Assembly (NCBI GenBank): GCA_947488085.1
Contig: CANKYI010000001.1
Span: 2,799,928-2,863,927, forward strand
Source of the DNA: an uncultured Erythrobacter sp.
GTDB taxonomy: Bacteria; Pseudomonadota; Alphaproteobacteria; Sphingomonadales; Sphingomonadaceae
DNA length: 64,000 nt
Direction of reading: 5' to 3'
The notes under the pieces are model-generated. The model was given only the letters and a program-made list of their open reading frames with translations, had not been told where the DNA came from and made no database searches. This document shows positions 36,312-45,992 of this stretch, piece after piece. Position numbers and translations under genes: made by a program. Positions within the stretch are counted from its first letter, which is position 1. Each line of letters starts with the position of its first letter.

Positions 36312-36671
36312 ATGCCACGCATTAAACGCGGCGTTACCACGCGCCAGAAACACAAACGGCTCCTCGAACAGGCCAAAGGCTATCGCGGTCGTCGTAAGAA
36401 CACGATCCGCGTCGCCCGTCAGGCGGTCGAGAAAGCTGGCCAATACGCCTATCGCGATCGCAAGGCGAAGAAGCGCACTTTCCGCGCGCTTTGGATTCAG
36501 CGCATCAACGCTGCGGTTCGCGCCGAGGGTTTGACCTATTCGCAGTTCATGCACGGCGTGAAGCTGGCTGGTATCGAGCTTGACCGTAAGGTTATGGCCG
36601 ATCTCGCTATGAACGAAGAAGCGGCGTTCAAATCGATCATTCTGCAAGCGAAAGACGCGCTTCCGGCCTGA
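36312..36671 (+). CDS. rplT: 50S ribosomal protein L20
   Basis: This primary rRNA-binding protein is needed for early 50S assembly. The sequence begins [19 protein letters not shown] and has the strongly basic N-terminal tail and compact C-terminal domain of L20. The length of 119 residues is normal. It is transcribed with rpmI and followed by a terminator, so the usual link to pheST is broken here. Confidence 0.97.
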   Translation: MPRIKRGVTTRQKHKRLLEQAKGYRGRRKNTIRVARQAVEKAGQYAYRDRKAKKRTFRALWIQRINAAVRAEGLTYSQFMHGVKLAGIELDRKVMADLAMNEEAAFKSIILQAKDALPA

Positions 36672-36693
36672 TAGGGTCTGCACGACTTTGCAC

Positions 36694-36706
36694 TTTCCTA
36701 CTGCGC
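36694..36706 (+). repeat. TTTCCTACT repeat, copy 2
   Basis: TTTCCTACTGCGC, followed by CTCTATTGCGCG. It lies between rplT and its terminator, about 145 bases ahead of the first AraC gene. A reverse-oriented part (GTAGGAA, 36794-36800) occurs nearer to that gene. Confidence 0.6.
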
Positions 36707-36732
36707 TCTATTGCGCGTAGTTAGAGACATGA

Positions 36733-36770
36733 GAGGGCTCCGTTGCCAGCAAAGGCATCGGGGCCCTTCT
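36733..36770 (+). terminator. Terminator of rpmI-rplT
   Basis: The arms AGGGCTCCGTTGCC and GGCATCGGGGCCCT pair over 14 positions (one G-T pair and one mismatch) with an AGCAAA loop, followed by TCTT. It separates the ribosomal genes from the AraC genes. Confidence 0.7.
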
Positions 36771-36849
36771 TATGCCTACCCCTGTCACTATTTGTAGGAA
36801 GCCGCCAAAACACTTGTATATTCCCGCCAAACAGTCTTAACTCTTCGCT

Positions 36850-37785
36850 ATGGGGGAACGGTTAGACACATTCAGCGTGAAGGCGGAGACCGCATCGGTC
36901 CATGAAGAGACAAGTTGCTCTGTGCGCAGCCGATTCTACACTCCGCCGTCCCAGTTCGATGGGTGCTTCACGACATTCTACCAGCTTGCACTTGATTGTG
37001 AGGATGGAGAGCAGATCGAGGATTACCTCCAACCGGAATGGGGGAACATCCGGTTCTTCGCTCACTCTGCACCCCGTGCCGAAGTAGGTGGGATGGTGGC
37101 GGAGAATGCCCGCTTCACCGCGACAGGCCCAAGCTCGCTGCCATGCAAGTTCACATTGGGCACAACACGGATGTGGGGCATCGGCTTCCTCCCGCTGGGT
37201 TGGGCACGTTTCATCGATGCCGATGCGACCGACCTCACGAATTGCGTCTATGATGGCGCGGCGCATGCTGATTATGCGAAGTTCGATTGCCTGTCAGAGG
37301 TGCTGTGCGATCCAGAGGTTTCGACCGAAGAGCAATTGGCGTTCCTGCACGAAACGCTTGAACGATTGATGCGACCCAATCGCGATGAACCCAAGATCAC
37401 GCGCATCCATACGGCGCTGGTCAGCGGTAACTTCGTATCCGTCTCTGATCTTGCTGATGCTTGCGGGATGAGCATCCGGACGCTGGAGCGGATGTGCCAT
37501 CGCTATTTCGGCTTTACGCCCAAACTTTTGATGCGGCGTCAGCGGTTCATGCGCAGCCTATCGACTTTCATGCTGCAGCGCGGCGCGCGCTGGACTGAAG
37601 CGATGGACGAGGAATACCATGATCAGGCACAGTTCACCCGGGAATTCACCGAGTTCATGACGATGACGCCCAGCGCCTATGCCGCTCTGGATCATCCGAT
37701 CCTCGCGTCATTCATGGAAGCGCGTGCTCGGGTTTGGGGGAGTGCGGCACAGACGCTCGACAAGCCGGCTGCTGATGCAAACTGA
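36850..37785 (+). CDS. AraC-family transcription regulator (first of two)
   Basis: This 311-residue regulator has an N-terminal sensing domain (about 1-190) and a C-terminal AraC helix-turn-helix domain (about 200-285). The first recognition-helix region reads VSDLADACGMSIRTLERMC, and the second half has QRFMRSLSTFM with YHDQAQFTREF and MTPSAYAAL. The N-terminal domain has WGIGFLPLGWARF, which is shared with the second regulator. What it senses and controls is unknown. Its ATG lacks a clear ribosome binding site, so the start is tentative. It sits between the rplT terminator and the paralogue. Confidence 0.88.
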   Translation: MGERLDTFSVKAETASVHEETSCSVRSRFYTPPSQFDGCFTTFYQLALDCEDGEQIEDYLQPEWGNIRFFAHSAPRAEVGGMVAENARFTATGPSSLPCKFTLGTTRMWGIGFLPLGWARFIDADATDLTNCVYDGAAHADYAKFDCLSEVLCDPEVSTEEQLAFLHETLERLMRPNRDEPKITRIHTALVSGNFVSVSDLADACGMSIRTLERMCHRYFGFTPKLLMRRQRFMRSLSTFMLQRGARWTEAMDEEYHDQAQFTREFTEFMTMTPSAYAALDHPILASFMEARARVWGSAAQTLDKPAADAN

Positions 37786-37832
37786 TGGACGTCCCTGACG
37801 GGCACAGCCTTCGTGTATTTGCAAAATTGCGG

Positions 37833-37849
37833 TTTCCTACTCGCGGTCC
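37833..37849 (+). repeat. TTTCCTACT repeat, copy 3
   Basis: TTTCCTACTCGCGGTCC, matching copy 1 apart from one missing base. It lies 50 bases ahead of the ATG of the second AraC gene, a plausible place for an operator. Confidence 0.6.
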
Positions 37850-37898
37850 TTTCCCTACCGAGCAAGGGCAATAGGGATGGGTTACGGAAGCCTGCACA

Positions 37899-38807
37899 AT
37901 GCATGCTGAATTGGGAAATGCGGTTTCGATCCGCTTTGCGCTGCCCAGCGCGAAGCTGCGCCCCTATGTCACCACCTACTATCACACCCAGGTAAAGGCC
38001 TCGCCCGGCGAGCCGGTGCTGGAGGATTATCTGCATCCTGAATGGCCCAATGTGCGCTTTATGAAAGCGGGTTGGTCACATAGTGCGATTGGTGATGAGC
38101 CGCTGACGCCTTCACCAGCTTTTGCAGTTTCCGGTCCGACCAGCAAAGCCACACGCTTTCGCAATGGCACGGGAAGTGGTTGGGGCATCGGCCTGATGCC
38201 GCTGGGCTGGGCTTGCATATTCGGGGTTGAGGCGAGCACTTATGCGGATCGCGGCATTGATGGCCACTCCGATCCTGCCTTTGCTGCTTTCGCGCCTCTG
38301 GCCGATGCGCTTGCCCAAAGTGACGGTGATACCGCGCAGGAGCTGGCGGTGATCGAGAGCCATATGGAGGCAATTACGCTAACCCCATGCCCACGGGCGA
38401 AAGAGGTCGCCGCAATTAACGCCGCTCTGATCGATCCCGAATTGTCGAGCGTTGCGGCACTGGCTGACCGAGTGGGGATGAATATCCGTTCGTTGGAGCG
38501 TCTTTCTAAACGCGCTTTTGGCTTTACGCCCAAACTGTTGCTGCGCCGCCAACGCTTCTTGCGCAGCCTTTCCCAATTCATGCTCGACCCGTCGCTTAGC
38601 TGGCTCAGAACGCTCGATTATCAATACCATGATCAGGCGCATTTCGTTCGTGATTTCAAACGCTTCATGGGCATGAGCCCCAGTGCCTATGCAAAACTCG
38701 ACAAGCCGTTTCTGGTCGCTGCGGCGCGTGCCCGGATGGCGATTGCGGGCGAAGCGGTCCAAGGTCTGCACGACCCAGCAACCAATGGTGAGGGTGGCAA
38801 AGGGTAA
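37899..38807 (+). CDS. AraC-family transcription regulator (second of two)
   Basis: This 302-residue paralogue of the gene before it has the same two-part layout. It shares WGIGLMPLGWACIFG in the sensing part and VAALADRVGMNIRSLERLSKR, GFTPKLLLRRQRFLRSLS, YHDQAHFVRDF and MSPSAYAKL in the DNA-binding domain. The DNA-binding parts are more similar than the sensing parts, so the two may recognise related sites but different signals. It ends 72 bases before pheS. The target is unknown; autoregulation is possible. Confidence 0.88.
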   Translation: MHAELGNAVSIRFALPSAKLRPYVTTYYHTQVKASPGEPVLEDYLHPEWPNVRFMKAGWSHSAIGDEPLTPSPAFAVSGPTSKATRFRNGTGSGWGIGLMPLGWACIFGVEASTYADRGIDGHSDPAFAAFAPLADALAQSDGDTAQELAVIESHMEAITLTPCPRAKEVAAINAALIDPELSSVAALADRVGMNIRSLERLSKRAFGFTPKLLLRRQRFLRSLSQFMLDPSLSWLRTLDYQYHDQAHFVRDFKRFMGMSPSAYAKLDKPFLVAAARARMAIAGEAVQGLHDPATNGEGGKG

Positions 38808-38879
38808 GAACCGGCGAAAGGCGCTTTGCAAGTGAGCGCAATTGGCGCTAGCGGACGCGCTTACGCGAAGCAGGCTACC

Positions 38880-39980
38880 ATGACCGAACTGACATCAAAC
38901 AAACAAGCAACGCTTGATCAAATCGAGGCCGCAACCTCGCTCGACACCCTCGAAGAACAACGCGTGGCTGCGCTGGGCAAAAAGGGCTGGGTCAGCTTGG
39001 CGCTTAAGACGCTGGGGCAAATGAACCCGGATGAGCGCAAGGAAGCCGCGCCTGCGATCCAAGCTGTGCGGGCGGAGGTGGCGGGGGCCATTGATGCGAA
39101 AAAGGTGCAGCTGGAGAGCGCCGCTCTCGAAGCGCAGCTCGCCAATGAGACCATCGATCTGACATTGCCGGGCCCTGATCTACCGCAGGGTTCGATCCAT
39201 CCGGTGAGCCAGGTTATGGATGAGCTGGCAGAGATATTCGCTGATCTCGGCTTCGCGGTCGCGACAGGGCCAGAGATCGAAGACGATTGGCACAACTTCA
39301 CCGCGCTCAACATGGATGAAAGTCACCCGGCGCGCGCGATGCACGACACGTTCTACTTCCCTGACGCCGCGGCTGACGGGGGCAAGATGCTGCTCCGCAC
39401 TCACACCTCACCAGTCCAAATCCGCTCTATGAAGGAGCAGGGCGCGCCGATCCGTATCATCGCACCAGGCCGTGTCTATCGTTCAGATAGCGACGCCACC
39501 CACACGCCAATGTTCCATCAGGTTGAAGGCTTGGTGATCGACCGCGACATCCATCTGGGGCATCTGAAATGGACGCTGGAGACATTCTTCAAGGCATTCT
39601 TTGAGCGCGAGGACATCACGTTGCGTCTGCGCCCATCCTACTTCCCCTTCACCGAACCCAGCGTTGAGTTCGATGTTGGCTATGCCAATGAAGGTGACCG
39701 CCGGGTTGTCGGCGGGCACGGTGATGACGAAGGCCACGATTGGATGGAGCTGGGCGGAAGCGGTATGGTGAACCGCCGCGTGCTCGAATTCGCCGGTGTG
39801 GATCCCGACGAATATCAGGGCTTTGCGTTTGGCCTCGGGATCGACCGGATTGCGATGCTCAAATATGGAATGAACGATCTGCGCGCCTTCTTTGACGGTG
39901 ATCCGCGCTGGCTTTCGCATTATGGCTTCTCGCCATATGATCAGCCGACGCTTTCCGCCGGTGTGGGAGCACGCTCATGA
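38880..39980 (+). CDS. pheS: Phenylalanine-tRNA ligase alpha subunit
   Basis: This is the catalytic class II subunit of the alpha2-beta2 enzyme. A coiled N-terminal arm (about 5-90) is followed by the class II motifs: HPVSQVMDELAEIF, motif 2 around RVYRSDSDATHTPMFHQVEG, and motif 3 in GFAFGLGIDRIAMLKYG. ATG 38880 gives a normal 366-residue protein; the longer frame from 38826 adds unconserved residues. It overlaps pheT by four bases. Confidence 0.96.
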   Translation: MTELTSNKQATLDQIEAATSLDTLEEQRVAALGKKGWVSLALKTLGQMNPDERKEAAPAIQAVRAEVAGAIDAKKVQLESAALEAQLANETIDLTLPGPDLPQGSIHPVSQVMDELAEIFADLGFAVATGPEIEDDWHNFTALNMDESHPARAMHDTFYFPDAAADGGKMLLRTHTSPVQIRSMKEQGAPIRIIAPGRVYRSDSDATHTPMFHQVEGLVIDRDIHLGHLKWTLETFFKAFFEREDITLRLRPSYFPFTEPSVEFDVGYANEGDRRVVGGHGDDEGHDWMELGGSGMVNRRVLEFAGVDPDEYQGFAFGLGIDRIAMLKYGMNDLRAFFDGDPRWLSHYGFSPYDQPTLSAGVGARS

Positions 39981-42355
39981 AGTTCTCACTCACATGGCTG
40001 AAAGACCATCTCGAAACCGAGGCATCCCTGTCGCAAATCACCGATGCACTCAACGCTATCGGTTTGGAAGTCGAAGGGGTCGAGGACCCTGAGACACGCC
40101 TTGCGGGCTTCACTGTCGCCCATGTTTTGAGCGCCGAGAAACACCCTGATGCGGATAAGCTGCAAGTGCTCAGTGTGGACACGGGTGCTGGCGAGCCGTT
40201 GCAGGTCGTATGCGGTGCGCCCAACGCGCGCGCCGGTATGAAGGGCGTGCTCGGACAACCGGGCGCTGTCGTGCCGTCCAACGGTCTGGAGCTTCGCAAG
40301 AGCGCCATTCGCGGTGTCGAATCCAATGGCATGATGTGCTCTGTGCGAGAGCTTGAGCTGGGTGAAGATCACGATGGTATTATCGAATTGCCCGATGATG
40401 CGCCGGTCGGGCACAGCTTTGCCGAATATCACGGATCATCGCCTGTCATCGATGTCGCAATCACCCCCAACCGGCCCGATTGCATGGGCGTGTATGGCAT
40501 CGCGCGCGATCTCGCCGCAGCAGGCTTAGGTACTCTCAAGCCCATTGCTTTCCCGAAATTCGGGGCAAGCGGTGCATGCCCGGTCGAAATCCGCACCGAT
40601 GATCCAGAGGGCTGTCCTGCGTTCTATGGCCGGGTCATCACTGGAGTTAAGAACGCGCCTTCGCCTGATTGGATGCAGCAGCGGTTGGCGAGCGCTGGTC
40701 AGCGCCCGATTTCGCTCTTGGTTGACCTCACCAATTACCTGATGCTGGCATTCGGTCGCCCGGCGCATGTCTATGATCTGGTAAAGCTTTCGGGCGCGGT
40801 CGTCGCTCGGCGGGCGAAGAATGGCGAAAAGGTGCTGGCGCTTAATGAGAAGACTTACACCCTTGATGACAGCATGGTCGTGATCGCGGATGACGCGCAG
40901 GTTCACGATATTGCGGGCATCATGGGCGGCGAGGATTCCGGCGTGCAGGACGGCACAACTGATATACTGCTCGAAATCGCTTACTTCGACCCAGCGCGCA
41001 TTGGGGTGACAGGCCGCAAGCTGGGTCTGGCCTCGGATGCACGCACTCGGTTTGAGCGCGGCGTTGATCCTGCGTTCTTGCAAGAAGGTCTCGATCTGCT
41101 GACCGGGCTGATCGTTGAACTTGCTGGTGGAACAGCGAGCGAAGACGTGCATGCGGGCGCTGCGCCGAATGAGGCGAAAGTCGTGCAGTTCGACACTGCT
41201 CTGACTGCGCGATTGGGCGGGGTCGAAGTGCCCGCCGATGAGCAACGCCGCATTCTCGAAAGCCTTGGCTTCGAAGTGACCGACAACTGGGTGGTGACCT
41301 GTCCGTTGCGCCGCAATGATATCGAAGGGCCAGCCGATCTGGTCGAAGAGGTCGTGCGCATACATGGCCTTGATGCGGTTGAAAGTGTGGCTTTGCCGCG
41401 TGTGGATGGCGTTGCTCGCGCCACAGCTACGCCTGGGCAAAAGCTTGAGCGCAAATTGCGCCGTGCGGCAGCGGGCTGCGGACTGCACGAGGCGATCACA
41501 TGGTCCTTCATATCACAGAGCGAAGCGGAAGCTGTAGGCGGCGGACATTGGTCGCTCGCCAATCCGATTAGTGAAGAGATGAAGGTCATGCGACCATCTT
41601 TGCTTCCGGGCTTGCTTTCGGCGGCAAAGCGCAGCTTTGACCGAGGCGCGTCTGGATTGCGGCTATTTGAGATCGGTCGGCGCTATCTTGCCGATGGGGA
41701 GTATCCGGCGCTCGTGGCGATCATGGCAGGAGAATCTGCGCCGCGTTCATGGCAAGAAGGCAAAGCGCAGGGTTTCGATGCTTATGATGCGAAGGCGATG
41801 TGCCTAACATTGCTTGAAGCAGCAGGTGCTCCGGTTCAAAAATTGCAGGTCATGGGAGATGGGGGTGATGTCTACCATCCGGGACAATCGGCAACGCTGC
41901 GATTGGGACCAAAGAACCAGATTGCCAGTTTTGGGATGGTCCATCCAAGCCTGTTAAAAACCTTTGGGATTGATGTTCCGGTTGCGGCCTTGGGCATCCA
42001 TATCGATGCTATCCCCGCCAAGAAAGCGTCCAAAGGCCCAATCAGTTTTGCCCGGCCCAGTTTCACGCCGCCTGCCTTGCAAGCGGTTACTCGCGACTTT
42101 GCTTTCTTGGTTCCCAACGCTGTGTCGGCAGGCGATTTGCTGCGCGCAGTAAAGGGCGCCGACAGAGCCAATATCGTCGATGCGAAAGTGTTTGACCTGT
42201 TTACCGGTCAAGGTGTGCCAGAGGGGCAAAAGTCGCTTGCACTCGAGGTGACGATGCAGCCGCAGGAAAAGAGTTACAAAGACGCTGATCTTAAAGTGAT
42301 CGCCGATGCTGTCGTCGCAGCGGCTGCGAAGTTGGGGGCACACCTGCGCGGGTAA
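39977..42355 (+). CDS. pheT: Phenylalanine-tRNA ligase beta subunit
   Basis: This is the large subunit that carries tRNA binding and editing functions. The order is: an OB-fold tRNA-binding domain (about 40-150) with AEKHPDADKLQV, the B3/B4 editing domain (about 205-375), B5, the catalytic-like core, and a C-terminal FDX-ACB domain (about 695-790) starting FTPPALQAVTRDFAFLV. The length of 792 residues is normal. It is coupled to pheS by ATGA. Confidence 0.96.
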   Translation: MKFSLTWLKDHLETEASLSQITDALNAIGLEVEGVEDPETRLAGFTVAHVLSAEKHPDADKLQVLSVDTGAGEPLQVVCGAPNARAGMKGVLGQPGAVVPSNGLELRKSAIRGVESNGMMCSVRELELGEDHDGIIELPDDAPVGHSFAEYHGSSPVIDVAITPNRPDCMGVYGIARDLAAAGLGTLKPIAFPKFGASGACPVEIRTDDPEGCPAFYGRVITGVKNAPSPDWMQQRLASAGQRPISLLVDLTNYLMLAFGRPAHVYDLVKLSGAVVARRAKNGEKVLALNEKTYTLDDSMVVIADDAQVHDIAGIMGGEDSGVQDGTTDILLEIAYFDPARIGVTGRKLGLASDARTRFERGVDPAFLQEGLDLLTGLIVELAGGTASEDVHAGAAPNEAKVVQFDTALTARLGGVEVPADEQRRILESLGFEVTDNWVVTCPLRRNDIEGPADLVEEVVRIHGLDAVESVALPRVDGVARATATPGQKLERKLRRAAAGCGLHEAITWSFISQSEAEAVGGGHWSLANPISEEMKVMRPSLLPGLLSAAKRSFDRGASGLRLFEIGRRYLADGEYPALVAIMAGESAPRSWQEGKAQGFDAYDAKAMCLTLLEAAGAPVQKLQVMGDGGDVYHPGQSATLRLGPKNQIASFGMVHPSLLKTFGIDVPVAALGIHIDAIPAKKASKGPISFARPSFTPPALQAVTRDFAFLVPNAVSAGDLLRAVKGADRANIVDAKVFDLFTGQGVPEGQKSLALEVTMQPQEKSYKDADLKVIADAVVAAAAKLGAHLRG

Positions 42356-42373
42356 CACTGCGATTGAAAGCCC

Positions 42374-43906
42374 ATGGCAGACCCTCAAAACTCACGTCGC
42401 ACTTTCGCGATCATCTCGCACCCTGATGCGGGTAAAACCACGCTGACAGAAAAGCTTTTGCTTCAAGGCGGCGCGATCCACTTGGCGGGCGAGGTCAAGG
42501 CACGCGGACAACAAAGGCGTGCGCGGTCAGACTGGATGAAGATTGAGCAGCAACGCGGCATCTCGGTCACTTCGTCCGTAATGACGTTTGAGCGCGACGG
42601 TGTGACGTTCAACCTGCTCGATACGCCAGGCCACGAGGATTTCTCTGAAGATACGTATCGCACTCTGACGGCGGTTGATTCCGCGGTGATGGTCATTGAC
42701 GCGGCCAAAGGCATTGAGCCGCAAACGCGCAAGCTTTTTGAGGTTTGCCGGTTGCGCAACCTGCCTATTATCACCTTCGTCAACAAAGTTGACCGCGAGG
42801 GTCGTGATCCGTTTGAGACGCTAGATGAAGTGGCCGATATGCTCGCGCTCGACGTGTCACCGCAAGGGTGGCCTATCGGGATGGGTGGGCAATTCGAAGG
42901 CGTCCTTGATTTTGCAACCGGTGAAGTCAGCCGCCCAGAGGGACCGTCCAAGGAATTTCTTGGCAAGCGCGATCCCAGCCCGGACATCCCTGAAGAGTTC
43001 GCCGAGGAAGCTGAGCTTGCTCAAGTTGGCTATCCCGAGTTTGACATGGATGCCTATCTTAGCGGCGATCTAACCCCGGTATTCTTTGGCTCTGCGCTCA
43101 AGAATTTCGGCGTAACGGAATTGATCGAGGCCATCGCTAAATTCGCACCTTCGCCCCGCCACCAACCGGCAGGGGATGAGAAGGTCGAGCCTGACCACGA
43201 TGAAGTCACTGGCTTCATCTTCAAGGTTCAGGCGAACATGGACCCCAATCACCGCGACCGGATTGCGTTTATGCGGCAGGTCTCGGGCACCTTCAAACGC
43301 GGGATGAAACTGACGCCATCAGGCCTTGGCAAACCCATTGCGATCCATTCGCCGATCCTGTTTTTCGCGCAAGATCGTGAGATCGCGGACACAGCAGAGG
43401 CCGGTGACATTATTGGTATCCCCAATCACGGCACTTTACGGGTGGGCGATACGCTTTCGGAAAAGGATCAGCTGCGCTTTACTGGCCTGCCTAACTTTGC
43501 GCCAGAGATCCTGCGCCGTGTCCAGTTGAAAGATCCGACCAAGACGAAGCAGCTTCGCAAGGCGCTGGACGATTTGTCCGAAGAAGGTGTGATCCAAGTG
43601 TTCTATCCTGAGATCGGCGCCCAACACATCGTCGGCGTTGTCGGTCAGCTTCAGCTGGAAGTGCTGATTTCGCGGCTTTCGGCGGAGTACAAGGTCGAGG
43701 CCGGGCTAGAGGCCGCGCCTTTCGCTACCGCGCGCTGGGTCAAGGGTGAGCAGGGCGCTCTCGATGAGTTTGAAGGCTTTAACCGCGCCAACCTTGCACG
43801 CGACCGTGATGGCGATCTGGTGTTTATGGCCAAGAGCCCGTGGGACGTGAATTACCAGGTCGAAAAGAACCCCGACCTCACGTTTTCGGCGACCAAAGAG
43901 CGCTAG
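42374..43906 (+). CDS. prfC: Peptide chain release factor 3
   Basis: This translational GTPase recycles RF1 and RF2 after termination. The G motifs are clear: G1 SHPDAGKTT at residues 16-24, switch region GISVTSSVMTF, G3 DTPGHEDF and G4 NKVD. The N-terminal region QLLQGGAI-like and the SDWMKIEQQRG segment distinguish RF3 from EF-G. The length is 510 residues. It lies 18 bases after pheT and could be transcribed with pheST. Confidence 0.94.
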   Translation: MADPQNSRRTFAIISHPDAGKTTLTEKLLLQGGAIHLAGEVKARGQQRRARSDWMKIEQQRGISVTSSVMTFERDGVTFNLLDTPGHEDFSEDTYRTLTAVDSAVMVIDAAKGIEPQTRKLFEVCRLRNLPIITFVNKVDREGRDPFETLDEVADMLALDVSPQGWPIGMGGQFEGVLDFATGEVSRPEGPSKEFLGKRDPSPDIPEEFAEEAELAQVGYPEFDMDAYLSGDLTPVFFGSALKNFGVTELIEAIAKFAPSPRHQPAGDEKVEPDHDEVTGFIFKVQANMDPNHRDRIAFMRQVSGTFKRGMKLTPSGLGKPIAIHSPILFFAQDREIADTAEAGDIIGIPNHGTLRVGDTLSEKDQLRFTGLPNFAPEILRRVQLKDPTKTKQLRKALDDLSEEGVIQVFYPEIGAQHIVGVVGQLQLEVLISRLSAEYKVEAGLEAAPFATARWVKGEQGALDEFEGFNRANLARDRDGDLVFMAKSPWDVNYQVEKNPDLTFSATKER

Positions 43907-43945
43907 ACTTGCAGCGGCCTGCCGTTCGCGGCAATGCTGTGAGGC

Positions 43946-44827
43946 ATGACAGCATCTGGCCCCACTTCGCAAACATTCATATCCCAACGCCTGCGCCTCA
44001 ATTATCTCGACTGGGGTAGACCACAGGGCGGCGAGGACAAACCGACGCTCGTGCTGGTGCATGGCGGACGTGATCATGCCCGCAATTGGGACTGGACGGC
44101 GGAGGCTTTGCGCGACGACTACCATGTCATCGCCATGGACCATCGCGGGCATGGCGACAGCGAGTGGGTGTCAGACGGGAACTATAACTCAAATGATATG
44201 GTCTATGATCTCGCTCAGCTGATCCACCAGCTGGGCGTTGGCCCGGTGCGGATTGTATCGCATTCCATGGGCGGAAATGTTGCGCTCCGATACACTGGTA
44301 TGTTCCCTGATATGGTGACGAAATTGGTGGCTATCGAGGGGCTTGGCCCATCACCCGAATGGAAGGCCAAACAACGCGAGGTTCCCTATCCCGAGCGGAT
44401 GGCGGAATGGATCACCAAAAAGCGCAAGGCGGCTGGACGCACCCCGCGCAAGTATGAGAGCATTGAAGCTGCCTTTGCGCGGATGATTGAAGAGAATTCC
44501 TATCTCACAGAAGATCAAGCCCGGCATCTGACAATCCACGGCGTTAACCGCAATGAGGACGGCACCTATAGCTGGAAGTTCGACCCCCATCTCAATGTTT
44601 GGGGCGTCGAGGATGTCGCAGACGAGTTTATGGAAGCAGTGTGGGGTGCGATCACCTGCCCGACGCTGCTACTCTACGGCGCGGATAGCTGGGCTTCCAA
44701 CCCGGAAAAGGACGGCCGAGCTGCGCATTTCAACACGGCGCAAGTGATCGAGTTTGAAAAGGCCGGGCATTGGTTGCATCATGACCAATTCGATAAATTC
44801 ATCCGCACTTTGCGCGACTTTCTCTAA
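43946..44827 (+). CDS. Alpha/beta hydrolase
   Basis: This 293-residue hydrolase has the oxyanion region VLVHGGRDHARNWD near residue 35, the nucleophile elbow SHSMGG (Ser near 110), an acid in the last third and a catalytic-type His in GHWLHHDQFDKF. It has a cap insert (about 140-190). The substrate is unknown. It starts 39 bases after prfC and is followed after 17 bases by a flavin-type oxidase gene. Confidence 0.85.
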   Translation: MTASGPTSQTFISQRLRLNYLDWGRPQGGEDKPTLVLVHGGRDHARNWDWTAEALRDDYHVIAMDHRGHGDSEWVSDGNYNSNDMVYDLAQLIHQLGVGPVRIVSHSMGGNVALRYTGMFPDMVTKLVAIEGLGPSPEWKAKQREVPYPERMAEWITKKRKAAGRTPRKYESIEAAFARMIEENSYLTEDQARHLTIHGVNRNEDGTYSWKFDPHLNVWGVEDVADEFMEAVWGAITCPTLLLYGADSWASNPEKDGRAAHFNTAQVIEFEKAGHWLHHDQFDKFIRTLRDFL

Positions 44828-44844
44828 CCTAACGGTGGCGAACT

Positions 44845-45414
44845 ATGGCTGATTTTTTTGATGTGCTTGATCCCAAGCATGTGGCAATGATTCAGAAGCA
44901 ACCGATGTTCTTTGTCGCTACCGCCGCTGCCGATGGGCGGGTCAATCTCAGCCCCAAGGGCTATGATGCTTTCCGAGTGCTCTCTCCAGCTCAGGTTGCC
45001 TATCTCGATCTCGGGGGATCGGGTAATGAGACGCATGCTCACCTTAGCGCTCCGCAAGCGGATGAGGGGCGGATCACAATCATGTTTTGCAATTTTGATC
45101 GGCCTGCGCTGATCTTGCGCATTTACGGCAAGGGGCGTCCTGTTCTGCCGCAAGACGATGAGTGGGATGCGCTTGCAGCGAATTTCACCTTGATGCCGGG
45201 CACGCGCCAGATCTTCGTTATCGATATCGACAGTGTGCAGACCAGTTGCGGGTGGGGAGTGCCGTTCATGGCACTCGATGGAGAGCGCGATACGCTGAAA
45301 AAGGCGCATCGCCAGAGCGACCCAGCAGAATGGGAGGCGAAGATGGCCGAGCGAAAAAGCAGTATTGATGGCCTGCCAACACGCCCAACGGATCGTTATA
45401 TTGCCGGTGAATGA
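44845..45414 (+). CDS. Pyridoxamine 5'-phosphate oxidase family flavoprotein
   Basis: This 189-residue protein has the split-barrel FMN/F420-binding fold of the PNPOx-like superfamily: QPMFFVATAAADGRVNLSPKG near the N-terminus (dimer and cofactor strand) and RITIMFCNF in the centre. It lacks the C-terminal substrate motif of true PdxH, so it is not the vitamin B6 oxidase. The end (DGLPTRPTD) is conserved in this subgroup, sometimes annotated as heme or FMN-binding. The function is unknown. Confidence 0.78.
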   Translation: MADFFDVLDPKHVAMIQKQPMFFVATAAADGRVNLSPKGYDAFRVLSPAQVAYLDLGGSGNETHAHLSAPQADEGRITIMFCNFDRPALILRIYGKGRPVLPQDDEWDALAANFTLMPGTRQIFVIDIDSVQTSCGWGVPFMALDGERDTLKKAHRQSDPAEWEAKMAERKSSIDGLPTRPTDRYIAGE

Positions 45415-45555
45415 ATTCCAGCGATACAAAGTGCTGCAGCATGCTCAATCTACGGGTATTAACTTAGCTTGATGCCCAAAAAATGAACAGCAGGTTAAAA
45501 TTTAAGCAGATCGAGCGGACGTAGGGTGTTCGAATTGCTAGATTCCGTTACGTAA

Positions 45556-45975
<420 letters not shown>

Positions 45976-45992
45976 TTCAGGGGAAACAAACT

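Noticed and set aside
35924..36376. Minus-strand frame over the rpmI gap, rpmI and the start of rplT
   Set aside because: Antisense to two ribosomal protein genes, no support for translation.
40526..41488. 320-codon minus-strand frame opposite pheT
   Set aside because: Antisense shadow of a conserved gene.
44845..45414. PNPOx-like gene considered as pdxH
   Set aside because: It lacks the C-terminal PdxH substrate-binding segment, so a vitamin B6 oxidase call is not supported.
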